A stretch of 64,000 nt of DNA from Pirellulales bacterium (GTDB lineage Bacteria; Planctomycetota; Planctomycetia; Pirellulales; Thermoguttaceae): contig JAFGDS010000059.1 of NCBI GenBank assembly GCA_016931995.1, positions 1 to 64,000 of the forward strand, written 5' to 3'. The notes below the pieces were generated by a model. That model saw only the letters and a program-made list of their open reading frames with translations, ran no database searches and was not told where the DNA came from. The translations under genes and the position numbers were made by a program. Shown in pieces: positions 8,852-17,039 of this stretch (the first letter of the stretch is position 1; the number at the start of each line of letters is the position of its first letter).

Positions 8852-9952
8852 CTAGGGGCTTGGGACGGCGACGGGACCGGGGGGCGCCTCGACATCGCGG
8901 CCCAAGAGATGTTTGGCGAAGAACGCGCTAACCCGCTTCTCCACCTCGGGACCGCCCAGGCCGTGGCCGGCGCCTTCGACCTCGAACAGCGTTGCATCGA
9001 CCCCGGCGGCTTTGAGCGCCGCATGCAGCTTCTCCGCCTGGGCGATGGGCACCAGCGGATCCTCCGTGCCGTGAACGAGCAGAAACGGCGGATCGCCCTG
9101 GCTTGCCCAAACGACCGGCGAGGCCGACTTGGCCGCTTCGCGCTTCTCGCGAGCCGGCCCGCCGAGCAGTTGCTCGACCGGATTGCCCGCCGCGCCGCCC
9201 AAATGGCGCAGATCCGACGGCCCGCAAAACGCGACGACGCAGGCGACGCGGCTGGGGGCGTCGGGCGAGCCGCAATCGCCCTCCAGCGACGGCTCGTCGC
9301 CGGTCGTGCCCAGCATATTCACCAGATGCCCGCCGGCCGAGATGCCCCAAACGCCGATCCGCTTGGGATCGATGCCCAGTCGCTCGGAGTTGGCCGCGAG
9401 CCAGCGGATGGCCGCTTTGCAGTCGTGGATCTGCGCCGGCCAGATCGCCTCGCCCGACAGACGATAGCCGACCGATGCCCCGACGTAATCGCCGCTGGCC
9501 GCGAACCTGGCCACCAGCGCGACGCCGTGCGACTTGTCGCCCGCCTGCCAACCGCCGCCGTGGATAAACACGATGACCGGCCGAGGCTTGTCCGAGGGCT
9601 TCTTGGGCAAAACCAGGTCGAGTTTCAATGATCGCTCGCCCGCCTTGCCGTACTCGACGTCCCGCTGGACCGCGACCTTGTCCCACAGGGCCGGATTGCC
9701 GCCGCGGAGCCGGTTGAGCCGCTCGCGCGCCTCCTTGGGCAGGGCGAGCCGCCCGCTCTGGATGTCCTCGCGAATGGCCCGCCACTCGCCTCGCTCGAGC
9801 TTGCCATTGCCGTCCTTGTCATACCGCTTCAGAAGCGCCGCCCGGTCGAACGGGTCCGCCTTCTTAGCCGGCGGCTGGGCCCAAACGGTCTGACACGCGA
9901 GCGAGAAACCGAGAGCCGCAAAAAGCAATCCGCATCGTAGGGACCGGTTCAT
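8852..9952 (-). CDS. Secreted alpha/beta-hydrolase (esterase) with EF-hand
   Basis: This is a 366-residue exported hydrolase of the BD-FAE/esterase-lipase type. ATG 9952 was chosen because it opens on a signal peptide (MNRSLRCGLLFAALGFSLAC, cleavage near VWAQ). An upstream extension of 48 codons has no such feature. After the signal peptide comes an EF-hand-like calcium loop (DKDGNGKLERGEW, about residues 42-54). The catalytic domain shows the oxyanion-hole motif IHGGGWQAG, the nucleophile elbow GISAGG, the acid in HGTEDPLVP and the histidine in GHGLGG. This completes a Ser-Asp-His triad. The substrate is probably a carbohydrate ester (acetyl or feruloyl); this is an inference from the family. 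The gene stands alone and is flanked by repeats on both sides. Confidence 0.9.
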   Translation of the reverse strand: MNRSLRCGLLFAALGFSLACQTVWAQPPAKKADPFDRAALLKRYDKDGNGKLERGEWRAIREDIQSGRLALPKEARERLNRLRGGNPALWDKVAVQRDVEYGKAGERSLKLDLVLPKKPSDKPRPVIVFIHGGGWQAGDKSHGVALVARFAASGDYVGASVGYRLSGEAIWPAQIHDCKAAIRWLAANSERLGIDPKRIGVWGISAGGHLVNMLGTTGDEPSLEGDCGSPDAPSRVACVVAFCGPSDLRHLGGAAGNPVEQLLGGPAREKREAAKSASPVVWASQGDPPFLLVHGTEDPLVPIAQAEKLHAALKAAGVDATLFEVEGAGHGLGGPEVEKRVSAFFAKHLLGRDVEAPPGPVAVPSP

Positions 9953-10191
9953 GGCAGGAGTCTCCGGGAGTGGAAAGAAGCGCGCCGTGCTCCCGATGGA
10001 ACCCCGCCGGCGGGCTGGAGTTCCGAGAGGCGAGCACGTCCTGAGCATAACAAAACCGTGCCGGCGGGAGTTGAGATATGCCGCTTCCTTCGGCACGTCG
10101 GATGCGGCCGGGGCGAACCGCGTCCCCGCCCCCGCCGCCGGTTGACAAGTCTTGCCCCAGCGTGCTACATAGGAAGCTCTACAAACGTCGG

Positions 10192-10226
10192 TCTCCTCTC
10201 CCTCCGGGAGAGGGTTGGGGTGAGAG
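10192..10226. repeat. Dispersed palindromic repeat, family B, copy 1
   Basis: CTCTCCCTCCGGGAGAG with a following GGTTGGGGTGAGAG is one of four copies in the window of a CCTCTCCC...GGGAGAGG palindrome with a CTCACCCC/GGGGTGAG side arm (others at 16846-16889, 24099-24141 and 30211-30260). The hairpin sits in the gap upstream of galE. Confidence 0.85.
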
Positions 10227-10260
10227 CCAGGGCCGACACATGTTCACATCTTCCAGAGGT

Positions 10261-10342
10261 CAGCCTGAGCGAAGCGAAGGATCTCGGCGGGAGGGAGATT
10301 CTTCGCTTCGCTCAGAATGACAATTCGCTCAGAATGACAACG
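10261..10342. repeat. Dispersed palindromic repeat, family A, copy 2
   Basis: Arm CAGCCTGAGCGAAGCGAAGG at 10261-10280 (extending to 10285) pairs with the arm at 10295-10321 (GAGATTCTTCGCTTCGCTCA...). A shortened extra half-arm, TTCGCTCAGAATGACA, follows at about 10324. The same extra half-arm follows the copy in uvrA. The repeat lies about 80 nt upstream of galE. Confidence 0.9.
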
Positions 10343-10420
10343 CAAAGGGAGAGGGGAGTTGTACACCGATTTGCCCCACGGACCACTCTTCTTTGAGCCA
10401 AATACTGTTGAGGACACACG

Positions 10421-11434
10421 ATGCGCGTACTGGTCGCCGGTGGGGCGGGATACATCGGGTCGCACGCGGCCAAGCAGCTTCTCGAAGCGGGCCACGAGGT
10501 CGTCGTGGTCGATAATCTCTTCCGCGGCCACGAGCAGGCCGTGCCCGACGGGGCGGTCTTCCGCCGCGCCGAACTGGCCGACACGTCGGCGCTGACCGGC
10601 ATCCTGGGCGAGCACCGCATCGAGTGCGTCATGCACTTCGCCGCCCTGACCAGCGTGGCGGAATCGGTCGCCCAGCCGCTGGACTACTGGGCGAACAACA
10701 CGGCGGGCACGATCAGTCTTTTGCGGGCGATGCTCGCGGCGGGCGTGAAGCGGATCGTGTTCAGCTCCACGGCGGCCGTGTACGGCGAGCCGGAACAAAC
10801 GCCCATTACGGAGGACTGCCCCCGGCGGCCGATCAATCCCTACGGCTGGTCGAAGGCGTGCGTCGAGCAGATCTTGCAGGACCTTTCGGCGGCGGACGGC
10901 GAGTTCGCGTCCGTGGCGCTGCGGTATTTCAACGTGGCCGGCTGCGCCGCGGACGGTTCGCTGGGCGAGGATCACCGCCCGGAGACGCACCTCATTCCGC
11001 TCGTGCTCCTGGCCGCGCTGGGCCGGCGCGACAAGCTAACCGTGTTCGGCACGGACTACCCGACGCCCGACGGCACCTGCATCCGCGACTACATCCACGT
11101 CGAGGATCTCTGCGCGGCGCACATCCGGGCGATGGAGTCGCTGCGTCCGGGCAGGGCCGCGCGGTACAACCTGGGCATTGGGCGCGGCTATTCCGTGCGG
11201 CAAGTGCTCGACGCCGCGCGGGCCGTCACGGGCGAGGCGATTCCCGTGGCGATCGGGCCTCGCCGCCAGGGCGATCCGGCGGTGCTTTTCGCCGACTCCC
11301 GCCGCGCGCAGGCCGAGCTGGGTTGGTCGCCGCGCTACACCGACGTCGAGCCGATCATCGCCACGGCCTGGAACTGGTTCCAAAAACACCCCGACGGCCA
11401 TGCCCCCAACGCAACGAAAACTCCCGCGCGCTGA
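10421..11434 (+). CDS. galE: UDP-glucose 4-epimerase
   Basis: This 337-residue short-chain dehydrogenase-type epimerase interconverts UDP-glucose and UDP-galactose (or the N-acetyl forms) using bound NAD. The N-terminal Rossmann motif GGAGYIGSH is at residues 7-15. The catalytic set is Ser in FSSTAAVYGE (about residues 114-123) and YGWSK with Tyr141 and Lys145. The length matches the family. The 3' end overlaps the next gene by 35 nt, indicating co-transcription. It would supply activated galactose-type sugars for surface polysaccharide, and the exopolysaccharide locus in the same window is a likely consumer (inference). The UDP-Glc versus UDP-GlcNAc preference cannot be read by eye. Confidence 0.93.
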   Translation: MRVLVAGGAGYIGSHAAKQLLEAGHEVVVVDNLFRGHEQAVPDGAVFRRAELADTSALTGILGEHRIECVMHFAALTSVAESVAQPLDYWANNTAGTISLLRAMLAAGVKRIVFSSTAAVYGEPEQTPITEDCPRRPINPYGWSKACVEQILQDLSAADGEFASVALRYFNVAGCAADGSLGEDHRPETHLIPLVLLAALGRRDKLTVFGTDYPTPDGTCIRDYIHVEDLCAAHIRAMESLRPGRAARYNLGIGRGYSVRQVLDAARAVTGEAIPVAIGPRRQGDPAVLFADSRRAQAELGWSPRYTDVEPIIATAWNWFQKHPDGHAPNATKTPAR

Positions 11435-11945
11435 CGACGCGGCCGCGTCCCGCTCGGACGATCTTCCGCTGGCGTTCGTCGATGGGCCCATCGAGGGCGT
11501 CGTCGTCCGGCCGCTGGCGGCGCACGTCGATCCGCGGGGATGGCTCATCGAGGTGTTTCGCCAGGACGAGATTGCGCCGGCCAACTGGCCGATGATGGCC
11601 TACGTCAGCCAATCCGAGCCGGGCGCGGTTCGCGGACCGCACGAGCACGTCGCGCAGTCCGACCTGTTCGCGTTCCTCGGGCCCGGCGACTTCGCCGTGT
11701 ATCTATGGGACATTCGCCCGGACTCGCCCAGCCGCGGCCGGCGGATGAAGCTCCTGATGGGCGAGTCGAACCGGCGGAGCGTCTTGATTCCCGCCGGCGT
11801 GGTCCACGCGTACAAGAACACCAGCGCCACGCCCGGCTGGGTTATCAACCTGCCCAACCGGCTCCACGCCGGGCCCGGCCGAGGCGAGCCGGTGGATGAG
11901 ATACGATACGAGGATCGGGGGGAGACAAGGTTTGGGGTGGAGTGA
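11400..11945 (+). CDS. dTDP-4-dehydrorhamnose 3,5-epimerase-like cupin
   Basis: This is a 181-residue cupin resembling RmlC/RfbC. ATG 11400 overlaps the end of galE by 35 nt in another frame; longer in-frame starts would run further into galE. Family features are GVVVRPLAAHVDPRGWLIEVF at the start, RGPHEHVAQSDLFAF (active-site His region), the LWDIRPDSPSRG stretch matching the 'D.R..SPTFG' block, and IPAGVVHAYKNTS near the C-terminus. Canonical RmlC has RGLHYQ, so the substrate may be a different NDP-4-ketosugar. No rmlA, rmlB or rmlD is seen in the window. It probably works with galE in making a modified sugar nucleotide. Confidence 0.8.
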   Translation: MPPTQRKLPRADDAAASRSDDLPLAFVDGPIEGVVVRPLAAHVDPRGWLIEVFRQDEIAPANWPMMAYVSQSEPGAVRGPHEHVAQSDLFAFLGPGDFAVYLWDIRPDSPSRGRRMKLLMGESNRRSVLIPAGVVHAYKNTSATPGWVINLPNRLHAGPGRGEPVDEIRYEDRGETRFGVE

Positions 11946-11951
11946 GGAGAT

Positions 11952-12065
11952 AACCCCAATGACCAAACACCAATGACCAGGAAATGACCAAGTGTCAATG
12001 ACCAATGGACGTTGGTGCTTGGGGCTTCGTGCTTATTTGGTCATTGGTGCTTGGTCATTGGGGTT
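11952..12065. repeat. Long nested inverted repeat built on CAATGACCA units
   Basis: Outer arms AACCCCAATGACCAA (11952-11966) and TTGGTCATTGGGGTT (12051-12065) are perfectly complementary over 15 nt. Inner CACCAATGACCA and TGGTCATTGGTG continue the pairing. Several more CAATGACCA units lie between them (for example around 11993-12005). The element fills the gap between the RmlC-like gene and xthA. Confidence 0.92.
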
Positions 12066-12101
12066 TTGCTTTCCGCTGCTTTTCTCACATCGCGTTTGGC
12101 C

Positions 12102-12869
12102 ATGAAGATAGCCACGTGGAACGTCAACTCGGTTCGCGCCCGGCTCGACCGGCTGCTGGCGTGGCTCGAGCGGGCCGCGCCGGACGTGGCGTGTCTCCAG
12201 GAGATTAAGGTCACCGACGAGGCGTTTCCCCGCGAGGCGATCGAACGGGCCGGCTACCGCGCCGCCGTCTTCGGCCAGAAAACGTACAACGGCGTGGCGA
12301 TCCTGAGCCGGCGCGAGCCGGACGCGGTGCATCGCGGCCTGGGCGACGATCCGCAGGCGCGGTTTCTCGCGGCCGCGTTCGGCAAGCTGTCCGTGCTATG
12401 CGCCTACGTGCCCAACGGACAGATGGTCGGCTCGGACAAGTGGGCGTACAAGCTGGACTGGCTCGCCCAGCTTCGGGCGTATCTGGAGAAGAACCACAAG
12501 CCGAGCGGGCAGGTTGTCCTCTGCGGCGATCTGAATATCGCGCCGGATGATCTGGACGTCGCCGAGCCCGAGGTCTGGGCCGATTCCGTGCTGTGCCATC
12601 CAGAAGGCCGCGCGGCGCTCGAGTCCGTCGTGGAGTGGGGCCTGGTGGACGTGGTCCGCAAGCACCATCCCGACGGCGGCGTCTACTCGTGGTGGGACTA
12701 CCGCCAGCTGGCGTTTCCCAAAAACCGTGGCCTGCGGCTGGATCACATCCTGGCCACCGAGCCGCTGGCGTCGCGTTCGACGGAGGCCGCCGTCGACCGC
12801 GCCGAGCGCAAGGGCGCGAGCCCCTCCGATCACGCCCCCGTGGTGGCCGCGTTCGACGCGCGGTTGTAG
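12102..12869 (+). CDS. xthA: Exodeoxyribonuclease III
   Basis: This is a 255-residue member of the exonuclease III/AP endonuclease family, acting in base excision repair at abasic sites. ATG 12102 was chosen because it gives the exact family N-terminus MKIATWNVNSVRARL; an upstream extension lies within the palindromic repeat. The conserved metal and catalytic motifs are CLQEIKVTDEAFP, Y in LCAYVPNG, GDLNIAPDDLDV, WDYR, LRLDHIL and the terminal SDHAPVVAAF. It is a stand-alone gene, convergent with the GH36 gene. Confidence 0.95.
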   Translation: MKIATWNVNSVRARLDRLLAWLERAAPDVACLQEIKVTDEAFPREAIERAGYRAAVFGQKTYNGVAILSRREPDAVHRGLGDDPQARFLAAAFGKLSVLCAYVPNGQMVGSDKWAYKLDWLAQLRAYLEKNHKPSGQVVLCGDLNIAPDDLDVAEPEVWADSVLCHPEGRAALESVVEWGLVDVVRKHHPDGGVYSWWDYRQLAFPKNRGLRLDHILATEPLASRSTEAAVDRAERKGASPSDHAPVVAAFDARL

Positions 12870-12962
12870 CGGCGTCCGGCCATGCGGTTGTTGTCTCATC
12901 CTGTTGCCTGCCCAACGCGAGCACGGGCGAATCCCGTGACACACTCGCGAAATCCCGTGTTA

Positions 12963-12982
12963 CCCCGGCGCGAAGCCCGGGG
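12963..12982. repeat. Small hairpin in the convergent xthA/GH36 gap
   Basis: CCCCGG, a CGCGAAG loop and a CCCGGGG arm form a short GC hairpin between the two convergent genes. It has no U-run, so terminator activity is doubtful. It may be another repeat family or a weak bidirectional stop. Confidence 0.45.
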
Positions 12983-12994
12983 CATGCTCGCCGG

Positions 12995-15535
12995 TCACGG
13001 CTTGCGCCGATAGGTCATCACCGCCGCGCCGGGTTTGTCGTCGATCTGGATCAGGACGCCCTGGGTCATGAGTTCCGCGCCCGTGGCCTCGCGGGCTTGC
13101 GAACCGTCGACGTTGGCGACTTCGTATTTGGCGTCGGGTACAAGCCCTTGGAGTGGAAAGCGGGCGCTCTGGTAGGGGCTGTCCGCGCGGCGGAACGCCT
13201 GGATCATGCCCCGGCCTTCTTCCGGCAGGTCGAATTGCCAGGCCGCCCACACGTCGCCGGTTTGGGTGTAGGGCATCAGGGGATAAAAATCCCCGGCGTA
13301 ACACGGATTGATCTCCTGCCACTGGCCGATGAGCCGGCGCAGCGCGTCGTAATCCAGCCCGCGCTCGCGGATGTCGATGCCCAGGCCGGTGCTCGGCGCG
13401 ACGTTGCTCCAGAACACATACGGCTCGACCGGCGTGACCCCGCCGCCGTAGTAGCCCACGTTGGCGCAGGCCACCGTGCCCGTCCCGTGGTACGGAAGCC
13501 AGAAGGAGATGCCGTGCGTCATGCACTGCTGCGAGATCGGCACGTAGGGGTGGTCGGTTCGCCACAGCGGCACGGCGCGACGCATCGTCTCCAGATCGTT
13601 GCGCCGCCCGCCCGAGGCGCACGAGTCAATGAGCATGTTCGGGTGTCGCTTGCGCAGCGCGTCCCAATAGGCCAGATAGCCGGTGACGTGGCGGATCTCG
13701 GTGATGCCTTGCCGGTCCGGGGCGTCGTTGCGCCGCCAGAAGTCCAGCGGGTCCATGTTGAAATCCTGGCGATACAGGTCGATGCCCTGCTCGGTGATGA
13801 GGAGATCGACGTGCTCGACGAGCCATTTCCACGCCTCGGGATTGCCGAGATTCAAGAGCCCGCCCTGGGCCCCGCCCAGGATCCACTCGGGATGGTTCTT
13901 CGCCAGCCACGTGTCGGCGGCCACTCGTTCGGGCTCGAACCAGACGAGGATCTTCATCCCCTTGGCGTGGGCGTGGTCGCTGATGGGGCGGAGGCCCTTG
14001 GGAAATCGCTTCGGGTCCACCTCCCACGTGCCGACCTGGGGCCAGCCGTGCTCTTGGACGTACCAGCCGGCGTCCATCCACCAGTAGGCAATCGGGATCT
14101 TCTCCTCGCGATACCGGTCGATGTGCATGATCTGGTTGGCCTCGGTGGCCCCGATCATCTCCTCGTACGCGCGGGAGCTGCCGGCCACGACCATCGGCGG
14201 GGGCAACTCGCCGCCGGGCTTGGGCATCCCGTGGGCCCGCATCCAGCGCCGCCACACGTTCTGCGAGCGGACCCGGTTGCCGTGCCAGAATTGCAGGAGC
14301 ACCAGCGGCGAGCGGACCTCCTCGCCCGGCAGGAGCTTGAAATGCGTCAGCTCCTGGCCGGCCACCAGATGGATTGACGTCCCGGCGTCGCGGGTCATGT
14401 TGGCCGCCCACTGGCCGGGCCACCCGACGACGACGATCATGCCGCGCGAGCCCCAGTCCAGATTGAAGTAGGGCATCTCCGTGTTCGACGGTCGCCCGCC
14501 CGCCGCGGCCAGCCGTTTGGTCGCCCCGGGTCCCAGCGGTGTCACCAGCGGCCCGTAGTCCGACGGACTGGCCAGCGAGCCGACCGCGTGGTGCAAAACA
14601 AATTCGCCGATCGGCCCCCGATTCCACGCGATGTCCAACGCCTGAATGTTCTCCAGGATGGGCGAGTCCGCATGGCCGGCGTTCTTGAAGTACAGCGTCC
14701 ATTCGACCGTCGGGAAATCGAGATACTCGATCGCCTCGCAGCGGACCTCGAGCTTCGACTCGGGATCGGTCCATACGAGCGTGTGCCCGCGACGATTGTT
14801 GTCCAGCGAGCGGATCTCGCGCCGGCAGGGCCATTGGGCCAGCAGTTCGGCCGACGGCTTGCCGCCGTAGGTGAACGAGAACGGCGGGTCGGTCGCGAAC
14901 AGTCCGGACTCGCCGGCCACCATCGGCAAGTCGCCCAGCCAGACGACCGTGCCGTCTTCCAGCGTCGCGCGGGCGTCGGCCCAGTCGGCCTGATCGCACG
15001 AGATCCCGTCGCCGCCGTCGGACACTTTGAGCACCAGCTCGCTCGCGCCGCCCAGCGGCACGGCGATCGGTGTGCCCGGCATGCCCTCGCGGATCAACTC
15101 GGAGCGATAGGCTTCCTTGCCGGCCACTTCGACCGAGAACACGACACTTCCGCGACCGGGCCGCGTCTGATCGTTGCTGTCCACGCCGACCGTGGCCTCG
15201 AACGTCTTGCCCGGCCCGGGCAGACGGACGACCACGTCGCTGGGCGCGTGGCAGTAGAGCCCCCGGGTGAATCGCGCCTCGCCCAGGGCCAGCGGCTGGC
15301 CGCCCCGGGCGTTGCGGTGCACGGGGTCGTGATTCGCCCGGACGAAGATCCCCGGCTGGGCGTCTACCGGCTCGGCCTTGGCCTGAAATCGCGCGTCCGC
15401 CCACCGGCCCGCCTCGGCCATTTCGTCCGGCAGGACCTCGACCGCCCAGGCCTGTGCAGAGGCCAGGAACAGAAGGCAAATGGTCGCGACCAAAACGGTC
15501 CATCGAACGCACGCGCCTGCGCGGAAGCGGATCAT
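12995..15535 (-). CDS. Secreted GH36-type alpha-galactosidase with NPCBM domain
   Basis: This is an 846-residue exported glycoside hydrolase. Residues 1-31 are a signal peptide (hydrophobic WTVLVATICLLFLASAQAWA). Residues about 32-200 resemble an NPCBM carbohydrate-binding module, with the ending 'SDGGDGISCDQADWADAR'. The catalytic TIM barrel (about 430-720) is of the GH36/melibiase type. IDLYRQDFNMD holds the candidate nucleophile Asp591, and LIDSCASGGRRND the candidate acid/base Asp637; WMDAGWY and VWFEPERV are also typical. It likely removes alpha-linked galactose from plant- or algae-derived saccharides outside the cytoplasm. The C-terminal 100 residues form a beta-rich cap. It is not linked to transport genes. 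Confidence 0.9.
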   Translation of the reverse strand: MIRFRAGACVRWTVLVATICLLFLASAQAWAVEVLPDEMAEAGRWADARFQAKAEPVDAQPGIFVRANHDPVHRNARGGQPLALGEARFTRGLYCHAPSDVVVRLPGPGKTFEATVGVDSNDQTRPGRGSVVFSVEVAGKEAYRSELIREGMPGTPIAVPLGGASELVLKVSDGGDGISCDQADWADARATLEDGTVVWLGDLPMVAGESGLFATDPPFSFTYGGKPSAELLAQWPCRREIRSLDNNRRGHTLVWTDPESKLEVRCEAIEYLDFPTVEWTLYFKNAGHADSPILENIQALDIAWNRGPIGEFVLHHAVGSLASPSDYGPLVTPLGPGATKRLAAAGGRPSNTEMPYFNLDWGSRGMIVVVGWPGQWAANMTRDAGTSIHLVAGQELTHFKLLPGEEVRSPLVLLQFWHGNRVRSQNVWRRWMRAHGMPKPGGELPPPMVVAGSSRAYEEMIGATEANQIMHIDRYREEKIPIAYWWMDAGWYVQEHGWPQVGTWEVDPKRFPKGLRPISDHAHAKGMKILVWFEPERVAADTWLAKNHPEWILGGAQGGLLNLGNPEAWKWLVEHVDLLITEQGIDLYRQDFNMDPLDFWRRNDAPDRQGITEIRHVTGYLAYWDALRKRHPNMLIDSCASGGRRNDLETMRRAVPLWRTDHPYVPISQQCMTHGISFWLPYHGTGTVACANVGYYGGGVTPVEPYVFWSNVAPSTGLGIDIRERGLDYDALRRLIGQWQEINPCYAGDFYPLMPYTQTGDVWAAWQFDLPEEGRGMIQAFRRADSPYQSARFPLQGLVPDAKYEVANVDGSQAREATGAELMTQGVLIQIDDKPGAAVMTYRRKP

Positions 15536-15845
15536 GGCGACACTCCTTCGGAAGGAAACGGAATAAGGCGGCAGGGCCCGCGTGAAGGGGCCCTAACGGA
15601 GGGGCAATGTGTAGGGCAGGCAGCTTCAGGCAGGGGGGCACACCGAGGCCCGCGCCTCGCCCCAATCGACCGCCAGTAGACGCCCCCGGTGCGGCGGTGT
15701 CAAGCCAGGGGGCGGGTCGGCGGGCCGTATTCCAAAACCGCAGTCCAGCCCGTTGACGGGGAGACCGGCTTAGGACTTCGAGCCGAAAGGGGGAACCAAA
15801 GCGGCACTTCATCGAAAGGGCAACTTGATCCGCTATGCGTTTTCA

Positions 15846-15890
15846 AAAGGGGTCAGAACTGTTTTGTCGCAAAATAGTTCTGTCCCTTTG
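15846..15890. repeat. Palindrome of the REP type
   Basis: The arm at 15846-15866 (AAAGGGGTCAGAACTGTTTTG) and the arm at 15870-15890 (CAAAATAGTTCTGTCCCTTTG) form a near-perfect hairpin around a TCG loop. The form (GGGTCAGAAC...GTTCTG.CCC) resembles REP-like palindromes found near REP-associated tyrosine transposases, but no such transposase is in this window. Confidence 0.8.
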
Positions 15891-15925
15891 TGCGTCCCTT
15901 TGTGCGTCCCCGACCCTTTGTGCGT
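15884..15925. repeat. Short tandem repeat CCCTTTGTGCGT (x3)
   Basis: Copies at 15884-15895, 15896-15907 and 15914-15925 directly follow the hairpin. The third is offset by a CCCCGA insertion. The arrangement looks like serial duplication of the repeat edge. Confidence 0.85.
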
Positions 15926-16010
15926 CCCCGAAAAACACGCGAATTGCGCCGTTATTGTCGCGCGGCCGGCGGCGCATGGCAAGGGGGCCATCCAAGCGGA
16001 CGAAGGACGC

Positions 16011-16709
16011 CTACGCGGCCCGTTTATGTCGCCGCCACGCGGCCACCAACCCAAAAACGCCAAGTAGCGACCAGATCGCCAGCGCGGCGGGCTCGGGAAC
16101 CGCCCCGGGCGTGTAGTCGATCGTAAGGATGGGCCGAAACTGCTCGGACGAGTCGGACGATCGGAAGAAGGCGGTCGCCGATCCTTGGACGGGGATCTCC
16201 TCGATCCACATTCCGAAGTTGCTGTACGTTCCGTCCACCCAGCCCTGCACCAGGCCGGTTACGTTCCAATTCCTGTACAAGTCGACACTGCTGTCGGGAA
16301 TCGTCAAGGAGGAGGCGGCCACCGGATCGAACGTCGGCGCCGTGTTGAACGTGACGGTGGATTCATCCCATGACGACGTCACGCGGAAGATGTCGTATTG
16401 GCTGTTTAGACTTCGGTTCAAGCTGTGTAAGAGCGACAGCGTGGCGGAGTTGATCGTGGAGCCAGCCGGAACGATCCCCAGCGCGAATTCGATCAGCCCG
16501 ATCGAGCGGGCGTTGTCGACGATATTAGTGATGAGATAGGGAAACGCGCCGGAATTGGTAGCGCTATCGATTCCGCCAATAAGCTGCGCGTCCTTCCCCG
16601 CGACGGGGTCGGGCTTGAGCACCACGACCGCGGCCGCCCCCCGCTGGGCCACGGCTGCCAACAACGCCACGGCCACCGCCACGCCAAAACCGGATCTCAT
16701 GTATCGCAT
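16011..16709 (-). CDS. DNRLRE-domain protein with PEP-CTERM sorting signal
   Basis: This is a 232-residue secreted protein. An N-terminal signal peptide (GVAVAVALLAAVAQRGAAA) is followed by a beta-sandwich matching the DNRLRE type, with features such as GLIEFALGIVPAGSTINSAT, WDESTVTFNTAP, WNVTGLVQGWVDG and FRSSDSSEQFRPILTIDY. The C-terminus is a textbook PEP-CTERM signal: VPEPAALAIWSLLGVFGLVA, then WRRHKR. This predicts processing by an exosortase like the one at 44.7 kb. Start 16709 has an AAAGG-type RBS; an in-frame ATG three codons downstream is an alternative. It is a stand-alone gene. Confidence 0.9.
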   Translation of the reverse strand: MRYMRSGFGVAVAVALLAAVAQRGAAAVVVLKPDPVAGKDAQLIGGIDSATNSGAFPYLITNIVDNARSIGLIEFALGIVPAGSTINSATLSLLHSLNRSLNSQYDIFRVTSSWDESTVTFNTAPTFDPVAASSLTIPDSSVDLYRNWNVTGLVQGWVDGTYSNFGMWIEEIPVQGSATAFFRSSDSSEQFRPILTIDYTPGAVPEPAALAIWSLLGVFGLVAAWRRHKRAA

Positions 16710-16845
16710 TTCAGTCCCTTTCTGGCAAAAAAACGATTTGACCCTCCTGGCCGTTCGCCGCGCGAAGGCCTGAGGCCACTACCGCTAACGGTCAATTCTA
16801 GGCAGCCCGGCAAGGCCGATGCCGTGGGGTGCGCGCGTCTCGAAT

Positions 16846-16889
16846 CCCCTCACCCCCAGCCCCTCTCCCGCACGGCGGGAGAGGGGAGA
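16846..16889. repeat. Dispersed palindromic repeat, family B, copy 2
   Basis: CCCCTCACCCCCAGCCCCTC followed by TCCCGCACGGCGGGAGAGGGGAG forms a hairpin around CACGG. It lies upstream of uvrA. Confidence 0.88.
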
Positions 16890-16895
16890 TGCCGG

Positions 16896-16919
16896 CATGT
16901 CCACGCAAACGTGGACATG
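16896..16919. repeat. Perfect 10-bp palindrome upstream of uvrA
   Basis: CATGTCCACG, loop CAAA, then CGTGGACATG directly abuts the family B hairpin. There is no U-run, so it is probably a repeat rather than a terminator. An operator role for uvrA, about 120 nt downstream, cannot be excluded. Confidence 0.7.
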
Positions 16920-17039
16920 GCACCCAGAGCCGTTTGGGCAAGGTTGACCTCGCGCCGCCGATGTCTTGCCCCCTGTACACATGTGCGGTAAAATCCAGGA
17001 TTCGCCGACGTGGGCACCCCCCGGCCGGAACTGGAAGTC

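Larger units (their letters stand above)
15536..16010. other. 475-nt intergenic region with hairpin and short tandem repeats
   Basis: No gene is seen. The region holds the upstream sequence of the GH36 gene (right side as transcribed) and the two repeat structures listed separately at 15846-15890 and 15884-15925. Confidence 0.6.

Noticed and set aside
15884-15925. Possible CRISPR-like direct repeats
   Set aside because: Units are 12 nt, adjacent and without spacers; no cas genes are nearby.
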